From contig JANXZP010000262.1 in assembly GCA_025355485.1 (NCBI GenBank), positions 1-21,811 of the forward strand: 21,811 nucleotides of DNA, given 5' to 3'. Below the pieces are notes generated by a model. That model was not told the origin of the DNA. It ran no database searches and was given only the letters and a program-made list of their open reading frames with translations. Each line of letters begins with the position of its first letter. Position 1 is the first letter of the stretch. Of the stretch, positions 1 to 7,013 are shown one piece after another. The position numbers and the translations under genes were made by a program. This DNA comes from Pseudomonadota bacterium (GTDB taxonomy: Bacteria; Pseudomonadota; Gammaproteobacteria; Xanthomonadales; Xanthomonadaceae).

Positions 1-590
1 AACAGCACCATGGTCATGGTCAGGATCACGCCGATCAGGCCCGGCACGATGTTGACCGCCGAGCGTCGCGCCGGATTGTAGAATGCGACGACAGCGATCG
101 GACCCGACGGCGGCGTGCTCGTCGTCGGTGCGCGCGTCGCACTCGTGATTGGAGCCTGCACCGCGCTGTTCACCGGCACCTGCGCGAGCTGGATGACCGC
201 GCTTTGCACGGCCGTGTCGCTGCCGTCCACCAGGATCTGCACCGCCTCGCGACCCTCAAAGCGACGGCGTTCGAAATCCGGCGGAATCGCAATGCCGACG
301 CTGATCCTGCCGCGCCGGATCATCTCCATCAGTTGCTGCGGCGTGTCCGCCTTCGCGACCGGCAGGATCACGTCGGTGGCCAGCATGTCCATCACCAAGG
401 CGCGCGATCCGGCGGTGTTGGCCTGGTCGGCGATGCCGGCATGCAGGCCGCGCACGTTGGTGTTGATCGCGTAGCCGAACAGGGTGAGCTGGATGACCGG
501 GATGCCGACGATCATCGCCAGCGTCATGCGGTCGCGCCGCAGCTGGCGGACCTCTTTGACGACGATTGCCCAGAGCCGGCGGAACTTCAT
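1..590 (-). CDS. ABC-2 type transporter permease, N-terminal part (cut by left window edge)
   Basis: Inner-membrane permease of an ABC exporter, probably pairing with the ATPase encoded just upstream. I translated the minus strand from the ATG at 590. It reads a basic N-terminus beginning MKFRRLWAIVVKE, a first hydrophobic segment at about residues 22-42 (MTLAMIVGIPVIQLTLFG), a long extracytoplasmic domain, and the start of a second hydrophobic segment at about residues 176-196, where the window ends. This layout is typical of YhhJ/YbhS/YbhR permeases (ABC2_membrane_3 type), which run about 370 residues, so roughly half is missing. The start overlaps the ATPase stop by four bases (ATGA, 587-590), which supports translational coupling. 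A Pro/Thr/Ser-rich stretch at about residues 147-170 of the periplasmic domain looks like a linker. The substrate cannot be told. A second permease may lie beyond the edge, as in ybhGFSR operons. Confidence 0.88.
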   Translation of the reverse strand, partial: MKFRRLWAIVVKEVRQLRRDRMTLAMIVGIPVIQLTLFGYAINTNVRGLHAGIADQANTAGSRALVMDMLATDVILPVAKADTPQQLMEMIRRGRISVGIAIPPDFERRRFEGREAVQILVDGSDTAVQSAVIQLAQVPVNSAVQAPITSATRAPTTSTPPSGPIAVVAFYNPARRSAVNIVPGLIGVILTMTMVL

Positions 591-1624
591 GCCTCTTGCT
601 CCGTGTCTTTTTTCTCCCTCGCGCGCGTGGCATCGCTGCGCGTTGCGGCCACGAATACGTCTTCAAGGTTCGGCGGCGCCAGCGCGACTTCGGCCTTTTG
701 TCCCGCTTTCGCGAGCGCGTCGTCGATGCGTTGCCGCGTCGCGGCCGCATGGTCGCCGGTCGCATCGGCTGCGGCGATCAACACGCGCAACGCAGTGCCG
801 ACCTGCGCAACGCCGAGCACGCCTGGCACAGCGACCAGGGTGCGCTGCACGCGCCGCGGATCGGGCGCTTCGATCAGCAGGGTGCGTCCTTCGAGTTTGC
901 TCGTCAGTTCGCCCGGGGTACCGTTGGCGACCATCTTGCCGTGGTCGAGGATCGCAAGCTGGTGGCAGCGTTCGGCCTCGTCCATGAGATGCGATGACAC
1001 AAGAATCGTGGTGCCGATATCGGCAAGCTCGAACAACTTCTCCCAGAAGTCGCGACGCGATTCCGGATCGACCGCACTGGTCGGTTCATCGAGGAACAAC
1101 AACTCCGGTTCGTGGATCACCGCGGCGGCCAGGGCAAGCCGTTGCTTCTGTCCGCCGCTCAAGGTGCCCGCGAGTTGTTTCTGTCGATCCTTGAAATGGT
1201 ATTGCTCGACCAATTCGTCGATGCGGCTTTTTGTTTTCGCTTTCGGAACGCCCTGGATCGCGGCCAGGAATTCGAGGTTCTCGCGCACGGCGAGGTCGTC
1301 GAACAGCGAGAACTTCTGGGTCATGTAGCCGATGTGCCGACGCAAATCCTCGGCTTGTTCTGGAATGCGCAGGCCAAGCACTTCGATATCGCCAGCGCTC
1401 GGCGTCAGCAGGCCGCACAGCATGCGGATAGTAGTGGACTTGCCGGAACCATTCGGGCCGAGGAATCCGAAAACCTGCCGGCGCGGAACCTCCAGGTCGA
1501 CGCTATCCACCGCGACGAGATCGCCGAAGCGCTTGGTCAGTCCATGCGCGCGAATCGCGACGCCATCTGTCTGCGCGGCGCGCCCATGCGCGTCTTCGCG
1601 AACCGCTGGCGCGGATGCATTCAC
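587..1624 (-). CDS. ABC transporter ATP-binding protein, YbhF-like
   Basis: Cytoplasmic ATPase (345 aa) that powers the adjacent ABC-2 permease. Residues 56-64 are a Walker A (GPNGSGKST), Q103 is the Q-loop, 155-159 is the LSGGQ signature, 175-180 is Walker B (LLFLDE) and H212 is the switch histidine. All are intact, so it should hydrolyse ATP. The C-terminal extension (about residues 235-345) resembles the DUF4162-like tail of exporter ATPases and ends with PPNLEDVFVAAT, a common closing motif of this family. I chose the GTG at 1624 as start. No in-frame ATG occurs before Walker A, and the GTG overlaps the stop of the upstream adaptor gene (GTGA, 1621-1624). It lies in a three-gene overlapping operon, adaptor-ATPase-permease. 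The substrate is unknown; drug or organic-compound efflux is the usual role assigned to this family. Confidence 0.95.
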   Translation of the reverse strand: MNASAPAVREDAHGRAAQTDGVAIRAHGLTKRFGDLVAVDSVDLEVPRRQVFGFLGPNGSGKSTTIRMLCGLLTPSAGDIEVLGLRIPEQAEDLRRHIGYMTQKFSLFDDLAVRENLEFLAAIQGVPKAKTKSRIDELVEQYHFKDRQKQLAGTLSGGQKQRLALAAAVIHEPELLFLDEPTSAVDPESRRDFWEKLFELADIGTTILVSSHLMDEAERCHQLAILDHGKMVANGTPGELTSKLEGRTLLIEAPDPRRVQRTLVAVPGVLGVAQVGTALRVLIAAADATGDHAAATRQRIDDALAKAGQKAEVALAPPNLEDVFVAATRSDATRAREKKDTEQEA

Positions 1625-2586
1625 TTCGCCGTGCCATCCGCGAATTCGACCCGCACGGGCAATCCCGCCGGCAGGCTCGCCGCATCCTTGCCGAGCTCGA
1701 TCTCGGCGATGTACGACAGCCGCGACACGTCGTCACCGTTCAATGCGTAGTAGGGCGTGAAACTCGGCTCGCTGCGTATCGTGCGCACGCGACCCGTCAC
1801 GGCATCGTTGCGGCCTGCGGCGTAGACGCGTGCGCTATCGCCGACATGCACGCCTGCGCGCAACGGCTCTGGCACGTACACGCGCGCATACGGCGCATCG
1901 CCGACCAGCAGGATCGCCAGCGGCGCCCCGATCGGCGGCTGGTCGCCAAGCTTGTACGGGATGCTGTCGATGCGCCCGACGCGCGGTGCGCTGATGCGGA
2001 CGCGTTGCAGATCCACCGTGATCGAATCGACCTGCGCCTGAGCGGAGGCGACCGCCGCCTCGGCCTGCGCGATGTCCTGCGGGCGCGTGCCGTTTTCAAG
2101 CGTCGCGAGCGCGGCCTGCGCGGCGTTGACGTCGGCATCGGCGCCGTTGGTCTCTGCACGCGACTTGTCGAGTTCGGCGCGCGCTAGCACCTGTCGCGCG
2201 ACCAGCGCCTGCACGCGGTCAAGTTGTTGATGCGCATTCGTTGCGACGCTCTGCGCCCCGCGCAGTTTTGCGCGCGCCTGGTCAATCTCTTCGTGACGCG
2301 GGCCAACGCGCAACTCATCGAGCGCGCGTTGCAGTCGCAACACGTCGGCTTTGGCCGAATCCAGACGCGCCTTCGTGCGTACCGACTCCAGCACCAGCAC
2401 GGTGTCGCCGGCCGCGACCATCTGCCCTTCGTGCGCCGGCATCTCGGCGATGCGCTCGGACACCGGCGCCGGCAGCGCGATGCGATCCCATTCCAGCGTG
2501 CCGAGTACCTGCGGGGTTTTCTGCGCGCATGCCGCCAGCATCGCCATCGCGGCCAGCACGCCTAGCGTCCGTCCCAAGCGATTCAT
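1621..2586 (-). CDS. HlyD/YbhG-family periplasmic adaptor lipoprotein
   Basis: Membrane-fusion (adaptor) subunit of the ABC exporter encoded downstream; it would bridge the inner-membrane pump to an outer-membrane channel. From the ATG at 2586 the protein is 321 aa. It begins with a lipoprotein signal (MNRLGRTLGVLAAMAMLAAC) whose lipobox LAAC predicts lipidation at Cys20. A beta-barrel/lipoyl half follows (about 25-70), then a long Ala/Gln/Arg-rich alpha-helical hairpin (about 70-190, coiled-coil) that closes into the second lipoyl half and beta-barrel (about 195-320). I chose this start because GGAGA lies six bases upstream and the signal peptide begins there; an upstream extension of 40 residues in the same frame has no adaptor character. 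The stop overlaps the ATPase start. The window does not contain an outer-membrane TolC partner. Confidence 0.93.
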   Translation of the reverse strand: MNRLGRTLGVLAAMAMLAACAQKTPQVLGTLEWDRIALPAPVSERIAEMPAHEGQMVAAGDTVLVLESVRTKARLDSAKADVLRLQRALDELRVGPRHEEIDQARAKLRGAQSVATNAHQQLDRVQALVARQVLARAELDKSRAETNGADADVNAAQAALATLENGTRPQDIAQAEAAVASAQAQVDSITVDLQRVRISAPRVGRIDSIPYKLGDQPPIGAPLAILLVGDAPYARVYVPEPLRAGVHVGDSARVYAAGRNDAVTGRVRTIRSEPSFTPYYALNGDDVSRLSYIAEIELGKDAASLPAGLPVRVEFADGTAK

Positions 2587-2711
2587 TGAAATTCTCCATG
2601 GGCGCCGACGTCGTTCAGCGCCGATGCCGGATAGTGTCGCAGGATCGGATGCCTCCGGCGATCCGCCAGATGGCCGCAGCCGCCCTTGATGAAAGCGATC
2701 GCGCACCGCGC

Positions 2712-2717
2712 TACTCT
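2712..2717 (+). promoter_or_regulatory. Possible -10 box (TACTCT) of the phoH-like gene
   Basis: TACTCT lies only nine bases before the ATG at 2727. A TTGATG at 2686-2691 could be a -35 box, but the 20-base spacer is long. If this is the real -10 element, transcription would start within a few bases of the ATG, and no Shine-Dalgarno sequence is visible, so the message could be nearly leaderless. This rests on sequence resemblance only. Confidence 0.3.
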
Positions 2718-2726
2718 AGTCCGCGC

Positions 2727-3734
2727 ATGAGCAACCAGCCGCAGCGCGACTTTTCCCTCGAGCCCGACGACGTCGAACGCCTCGCCAACCTGTGCGGGCC
2801 GTTCGACGAACACCTGCGCCAGATCGAGCTGCGGCTTGGCGTTGAGATCGCCAATCGCGGCAACGTGTTCCGCGTCAGCGGCGCCGAACCGATGGCGACG
2901 CGCGCCGAACGTTTCCTCAAGCAACTCTACAGCGCGCTCGACGAGGCGCCGCTGACCTCGCACGAATTGCACATGCTGCTGGCCGATGCGGTGCACGAAG
3001 CCGACGAGGCGGTGCCGCGTCCGCGCGCCGCCGACATATACGAACCGCAGGAAGTGGTGATCCGGGTCCGCCGCGGCAGCGTGCGCGGACGCGGGCCGAA
3101 CCAGGCGAAATACCTGCATGCAATCGCCATCCACGACGTGAATTTCGGCATCGGTCCGGCCGGCACTGGCAAGACCTTTCTCGGCGTCGCAAGCGCGGTC
3201 GAGGCGCTCAACGCCGGTCGCGTGCAGCGGCTGGTGCTGGTGCGACCGGCGGTCGAGGCGGGCGAGAAACTCGGCTTCCTGCCGGGCGACCTGAGCCAGA
3301 AAGTCGATCCCTACCTGCGTCCGTTGTACGACGCGCTGTACGAAATGCTCGGCGTCGAGAAAGTCGTCAAACTGCTCGAACGCAACGTGATCGAGATCGC
3401 GCCGCTGGCCTACATGCGCGGGCGCACGCTCAACGACGCGTTCGTGATCCTCGACGAGGCGCAGAACACCAGCATCGAGCAGATGAAGATGTTCCTGACC
3501 CGGATAGGGTTTGGTTCAACGGCGGTGATCACTGGCGATCTCACCCAGATCGACCTTCCCAAACACCAGAAATCCGGCCTGCGCGATGCGGTCGATGTGT
3601 TGCGCGGCGTCGAAGGAATTTCCTTCACGTTTTTCACCGCGCGCGACGTCGTGCGGCATCCACTGGTGCAGCGCATCGTGCAGGCCTACGATGCACGTGA
3701 CGGCAATGGCGCAACGCAGGAAACTTCGACATGA
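2727..3734 (+). CDS. ybeZ: PhoH-family ATPase (YbeZ-like)
   Basis: Cytoplasmic PhoH-family P-loop ATPase (335 aa) thought to act with YbeY in RNA or ribosome metabolism. Residues 143-150 are a Walker A (GPAGTGKT) and D243/E244 sit in a Walker B (VILDEAQNT), both fitting the family. The N-terminal 110 residues contain the small KH-like region usual for YbeZ (LCGPFDEHLRQIELRLGVEI). I place the start at the ATG at 2727 because the family homology begins there; the open frame continues upstream to 2241 but only through DNA that is antisense to the adaptor gene and its leader. The stop overlaps the start of ybeY by four bases (ATGA, 3731-3734), the same ybeZ-ybeY coupling as in E. coli. It is transcribed divergently from the export operon, with 140 bases between them. 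Confidence 0.95.
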   Translation: MSNQPQRDFSLEPDDVERLANLCGPFDEHLRQIELRLGVEIANRGNVFRVSGAEPMATRAERFLKQLYSALDEAPLTSHELHMLLADAVHEADEAVPRPRAADIYEPQEVVIRVRRGSVRGRGPNQAKYLHAIAIHDVNFGIGPAGTGKTFLGVASAVEALNAGRVQRLVLVRPAVEAGEKLGFLPGDLSQKVDPYLRPLYDALYEMLGVEKVVKLLERNVIEIAPLAYMRGRTLNDAFVILDEAQNTSIEQMKMFLTRIGFGSTAVITGDLTQIDLPKHQKSGLRDAVDVLRGVEGISFTFFTARDVVRHPLVQRIVQAYDARDGNGATQETST

Positions 3735-4195
3735 CGCGCGGCCCGATCCAGCTTGATGTCGCGGTCAGTTACGGATTGCCGCGCAAGGGTTTGCCGTCGG
3801 CCGTGAGTTTCAATCGCTGGGTCGCGGCCGCGCTCGACGGTCGCATCCTGCGCGCCGATCTGGCGTTGCGGCTGGTTGACGAACGCGAAGGCCGCTCGCT
3901 GAATCACCACTATCGCGGCAAACCGCACGCGACCAATGTGCTGAGTTTCCCGGCCGAACTGCCGAAAGGCGTGAAGCTGCCGCTGCTCGGCGACATCGTG
4001 CTGTGCGCGCCGGTCATCGCTCGCGAGGCGCGCGAGCAGCGCAAACCGCTCACCGCACACTACGCTCACCTGACCGTCCACGGCGTGCTGCACTTACTCG
4101 GCTTCGACCACGACGACGTGCGCGACGCCGATGCGATGGAAGCGATCGAGCGCGGGATTCTTGCGGGTCTCGGGTTGCCTGATCCGTATGCTTGA
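3731..4195 (+). CDS. ybeY: Endoribonuclease YbeY (16S rRNA 3' end maturation)
   Basis: Single-domain metalloprotein (154 aa, normal length) that matures the 3' end of 16S rRNA and takes part in ribosome quality control. The family zinc motif H-x3-H-x5-H is present as HGVLHLLGFDH, with ligands His117, His121 and His127. The upstream conserved stretch RGKPHATNVLSFP (about 62-74) is also typical. The start ATG overlaps the PhoH-family gene stop, so the two are probably co-translated. In many gammaproteobacteria the next gene is corC; here a low-GC gene and about 700 bases intervene. Confidence 0.95.
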   Translation: MTRGPIQLDVAVSYGLPRKGLPSAVSFNRWVAAALDGRILRADLALRLVDEREGRSLNHHYRGKPHATNVLSFPAELPKGVKLPLLGDIVLCAPVIAREAREQRKPLTAHYAHLTVHGVLHLLGFDHDDVRDADAMEAIERGILAGLGLPDPYA

Positions 4196-4276
4196 ATGTG
4201 AGGTTGATGAGTAGCACTGACACCGTTACACGATTCCATGGCCTACTAAGCGTTCGGATAAATCAAGGCAATAAGC

Positions 4277-4738
4277 ATGACCATGAATTTGGGCGGGATC
4301 CTCCAAAACACTCTAGGCACGATCGCGCGAGGGTTCTTGTTAGGTGTGGGATTCAGCATTGCTGTCGGAATTCTGTATGCAATTGCTTGGCCAGCACTTG
4401 ACGCGGAGATGAACCATCGCATGAAGGAGCTCCGTTCAAGCTTGCAGGCATCCTCCAAAGACATAGTTCTCTCAGGCATCGAAGAACAAAAGCATGACGG
4501 CATCATCGCAATTACCGGGCGTGCAACAAATACTGGAAAGAACCCGGCATACGAGGTAAGGATTCAGGCAAATCTTTTTAATCACGGCAAGTTTGTCGAT
4601 CAATATTCGACTCACTTGTCAGGCGGACTTGCTCCTAGTGAATCTCAATACTTCAAGGTTTCCTGCGGCTGTAGTGACAAACCGCCGGCAGGACACGATA
4701 GCGTCAAAGCCGAAGTTATCAGTGAATTCTTGCCTTAA
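4277..4738 (+). CDS. Hypothetical membrane-anchored protein with FxLYD-like domain, low GC
   Basis: A 153-aa protein I do not recognise as a named gene. It has one clear hydrophobic segment at about residues 18-39 (GFLLGVGFSIAVGILYAIAW), then a short charged, possibly helical region (about 41-58). The soluble domain (about 60-150) reads like the beta-sandwich FxLYD family: ITGRATNTGKNPAYEV, QANLFNHGKFVDQY and GGLAPSESQYFKVSC line up with that family's pattern of a conserved Asn-rich turn, an LF/LYD-like strand and an L-P-G-E/S strand. It is probably a single-pass membrane protein with this domain outside the cytoplasm; that is inference. AAGG precedes the ATG by a suitable gap; a second ATG two codons in is also possible. 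Base composition is visibly lower in GC than all neighbours (my rough count is mid-to-high 40s percent), which suggests acquisition by transfer. Confidence 0.75.
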   Translation: MTMNLGGILQNTLGTIARGFLLGVGFSIAVGILYAIAWPALDAEMNHRMKELRSSLQASSKDIVLSGIEEQKHDGIIAITGRATNTGKNPAYEVRIQANLFNHGKFVDQYSTHLSGGLAPSESQYFKVSCGCSDKPPAGHDSVKAEVISEFLP

Positions 4739-4863
4739 TTGCTCGTCTCAGCGGACCGCCGGGTTAGCGGCTCGATATTTCAAGGCTACTGATTGGGGTC
4801 GTTAAATTCCAGATTTAGCCGTCACCTAAACGCTCACGCCGGCAAGGCGACACACGCTTGCGG

Positions 4864-4869
4864 TACACT
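4864..4869 (+). promoter_or_regulatory. Possible -10 box (TACACT) upstream of corC
   Basis: The sequence around CTTGCGGTACACTCG, 35 bases before the corC ATG, matches a -10 hexamer well (TACACT). I see no convincing -35 box at 17 bases. A promoter here would let corC and the downstream membrane protein be expressed independently of ybeZ-ybeY, from which they are separated by the low-GC gene. Confidence 0.4.
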
Positions 4870-4904
4870 CGCCCTCCCGCCCCCTGGGCGCGCTTTGCAG
4901 AACC

Positions 4905-5770
4905 ATGTCAGACGACCCAAGCAGTCGTACGCCCGAGCATCCCGCGCCGGATCGCCGCTCGTGGCTCGAACGCCTCAGCCAGGCGTTTCCGGCGAGCCGC
5001 GCAGCCGCGAGGACCTGATCGAGATCCTGCGCGACGCGCAGGCCAACGGGCTGATCGCGGCCGATACCCTGAAGATGATGGAAGGCGCGCTGGGCGTGGC
5101 CGAGCGCACGGTCGGCGACGTCATGGTGCCGCGCGCGCAGATGGTCGTGCTGCCGGTAGGCGCGCGTTTCTTCGACATCATGAAGATGGTGGTCGAGTCG
5201 GGCCATTCGCGCTTCCCGGTGCATGGCGAGGACAAGGACGAGATCCTGGGCATCCTGCTCGCCAAGGACCTGCTGCGCGGCGTGGTCAGCGACGGCGGTC
5301 CGTCGACCATCCGCGAGTTGCTGCGGCCGGCGGTGCTGATCCCCGAATCCAAGCGGCTGAACGTGCTACTCAAGGAGTTCCGGCTCTCGCGCAACCACAT
5401 GGCGATCGTGGTGGACGAGTACGGCGGCGTCGCCGGGCTGCTCACCATCGAGGATGTGCTGGAGGAAATCGTCGGCGAGATCGACGACGAGCACGACGAC
5501 GCCGCGGATCCGTCCGCGCAGATTGCGGCGCAGGCCGACGGACAGTTCGTGGTGGACGCGCTCACGCCAATCCCCGATTTCAACGAACGTTTCGGCGCGG
5601 ATTTTCCCGACGACGAATACGACACCGTCGGCGGGCTGGTTACCGTCGCGATCGGGCATCTGCCCGAATCGGGCGAGGAACTCGCGATGGGACGCTTTCA
5701 TTTCCGCGTCGCCCGCGCCGACGCGCGCCGCGTGCATGCCTTGATCGTGAACGTGCAGGCCAATGATTGA
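4905..5770 (+). CDS. corC: CorC/HlyC-family transporter-associated protein (YbeX), with an apparent N-terminal frameshift
   Basis: Two-CBS-domain protein linked to Mg/Co efflux or tolerance. The body is intact: CBS1 about VMVPRAQMVVLP to LAKDLLRGV, CBS2 about LRPAVLIPESKR to IEDVLEEIVGEID, then the C-terminal CorC_HlyC domain (VVDALTPIPDFNERFG to VIVNVQ region). The natural N-terminus starts at the ATG at 4905 (MSDDPSSRTPEHPAPDRRSW, then LERLSQAF), but that frame stops at the TGA ending about 5018. The conserved continuation SGEPRSREDLIEIL is in the next frame, starting at 4988. E. coli CorC reads SQLFHGEPKNRDEL across the same point, so one base is missing, most simply from the T-run at 4986-4988. 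With one base restored the protein would be 288 aa, the usual length. The stop overlaps the next gene by eight bases. Whether the shift is a sequencing error or a real mutation cannot be told here. Confidence 0.85.
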
Positions 5771-6959
5771 GTCGCGTGGCGTGCGCGCGCTGCTGTGCGC
5801 GACGCTGTTGGTTGTCGCGACGCTGCTGACCCCAACGACGAGCCACGCCGCACCGCGCATCGGCGTGATGACGATGCAGCCGGGCGAGGAATACTGGGCG
5901 CGCTTCGGCCACGATGCGATTCTCGTCGACGACCGTGCGGACGATCCGTCCAGCGTGCCGCTGCTGTACAACTACGGTTACTTCGATTTCGACCAGCCCG
6001 GCTTCCTGCTGCATTTTGCCCAGGGCTACATGAGTTACCAGCTCGCTGCGGTGCCTCTGCAGGACGACCTCGCGGGTTACGCGCACGATGGCCGCGGCGT
6101 GAGTTTGCAGTGGCTGGACTTCACCCCCGCGCAAGCAGTGAAATTGCAACGCTACCTGCAATGGAACGCGCTGCCCGAACACGCGACCTATCGCTACGAC
6201 TATTTCACCCAGGATTGCGCGACCAAGGTGCGCGATGCGCTCGATGCCGCGCTCGATGGGCAATTGCGCGCGCAGCTCACCGCGCCATCGCAGGGGCTGA
6301 CCTATCGCTCCGAAGCAGTGCGCCTGGGTGCGCCGCTGCCGTGGCTGGGCCTGAGCATGCATTTCGCGCTTGGCCCGTACGGCGACCGTCCGCTGTCGCG
6401 CTGGGACGAAGCCTTCATCCCGATGCGCCTGCAGGCCAGCCTGCGATTGATCCGTACCGCGAGCGGCACGCCGCTGGTGACGCAGGAGCGCGTCCTGTTG
6501 CCGCAGCGATTGCCACCGGCGTTGACCGATGCGCCGCGCTGGCGGGGGTGGTTCGTCGCGATGGGCTTGATGCTTGCCGTTCTCGTGCTCGTCGGGACGA
6601 GCTACGCGCCACGCACGACCGCGCTGTTCGCCGGCCTGTTCTGGCTGGTCTGCGGTCTGGCCGGACTCGGACTCGCCGCGATCTGGGGATTCACCGAACA
6701 CGTCGCGATCTGGGGCAACGAGAACCTGCTGCTCACCAGCCCGCTGTGTTTCGCGCTGCTGCCCGGCGCGTGGGCGATGATGCGAGAACGCGATCCGCCG
6801 CGCTGGCACAACATCATGCTCCTACTGGTCGTGCTGTGTGCGGGCATCGCGCTGTTCCTGAAATTCCTGCCGTTCCGCATCCAGGGCAACGGCGACTGGA
6901 TTGCGCTGTTTCTGCCGATCCACCTGGCGCTGGCTTACGCTGGGCGTCAATCGCGCTGA
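5763..6959 (+). CDS. DUF4105 / Lnb-like membrane protein (candidate lipoprotein N-acyltransferase)
   Basis: A 398-aa exported, membrane-anchored protein. A signal sequence (about 8-29, ending SHAA) is followed by a periplasmic domain (about 30-260) and five hydrophobic segments (about 262-390). The periplasmic domain carries GEEYWARFGHDAI with His50 and YDYFTQDCATKVRDAL with Cys152. This His-first, Cys-later order is the pattern of permuted NlpC/P60-like thiol enzymes, which include acyltransferases. The DUF4105 family has been linked to Lnb, a lipoprotein N-acyltransferase in Bacteroidetes; that link is from memory of the family. The gene overlaps corC by eight bases and occupies the position of lnt after ybeX in E. 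coli, which makes a lipoprotein N-acylation role attractive but unproven. Alternative: another thiol hydrolase or acyltransferase acting on the envelope. Confidence 0.85.
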   Translation: MIESRGVRALLCATLLVVATLLTPTTSHAAPRIGVMTMQPGEEYWARFGHDAILVDDRADDPSSVPLLYNYGYFDFDQPGFLLHFAQGYMSYQLAAVPLQDDLAGYAHDGRGVSLQWLDFTPAQAVKLQRYLQWNALPEHATYRYDYFTQDCATKVRDALDAALDGQLRAQLTAPSQGLTYRSEAVRLGAPLPWLGLSMHFALGPYGDRPLSRWDEAFIPMRLQASLRLIRTASGTPLVTQERVLLPQRLPPALTDAPRWRGWFVAMGLMLAVLVLVGTSYAPRTTALFAGLFWLVCGLAGLGLAAIWGFTEHVAIWGNENLLLTSPLCFALLPGAWAMMRERDPPRWHNIMLLLVVLCAGIALFLKFLPFRIQGNGDWIALFLPIHLALAYAGRQSR

Positions 6960-7013
6960 CTGTTAACGCGGTTCGGGTAGATTGGTAGCCCGAAGATCCA
7001 CGGAGATTCGAGC

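Noticed and set aside
204..2187. Long plus-strand open frames opposite the export operon
   Set aside because: They are antisense to strongly supported ATPase and adaptor genes, have Arg/Ala-rich low-information translations and no family motifs. They arise from high GC.
2241..2726. N-terminal extension of the PhoH-family protein from 2241
   Set aside because: The extra residues are Arg/Pro/Ala-rich and overlap the coding sequence of the divergent adaptor gene; family similarity starts near 2727.
4230..4260. Integron attC-like remnant (GCCTACTAAGCGTTC) beside the low-GC gene
   Set aside because: It resembles the start of some cassette recombination sites, and GTTAAAT at about 4800 fits the core-site pattern, but I could not find the paired arms or a proper hairpin on either side of the gene.
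4793..4904. Extending the corC main frame upstream to a TTG at 4793
   Set aside because: The resulting N-terminus has no similarity to CorC and runs through the AT-rich intergenic region and the likely promoter. The conserved N-terminal residues are instead in another frame from 4905.
4980..4995. Programmed -1 ribosomal frameshift in corC
   Set aside because: The bases around GCGTTTCC do not form an X-XXY-YYZ slippery heptamer, and CorC proteins are not known to need frameshifting. A missing base is simpler.
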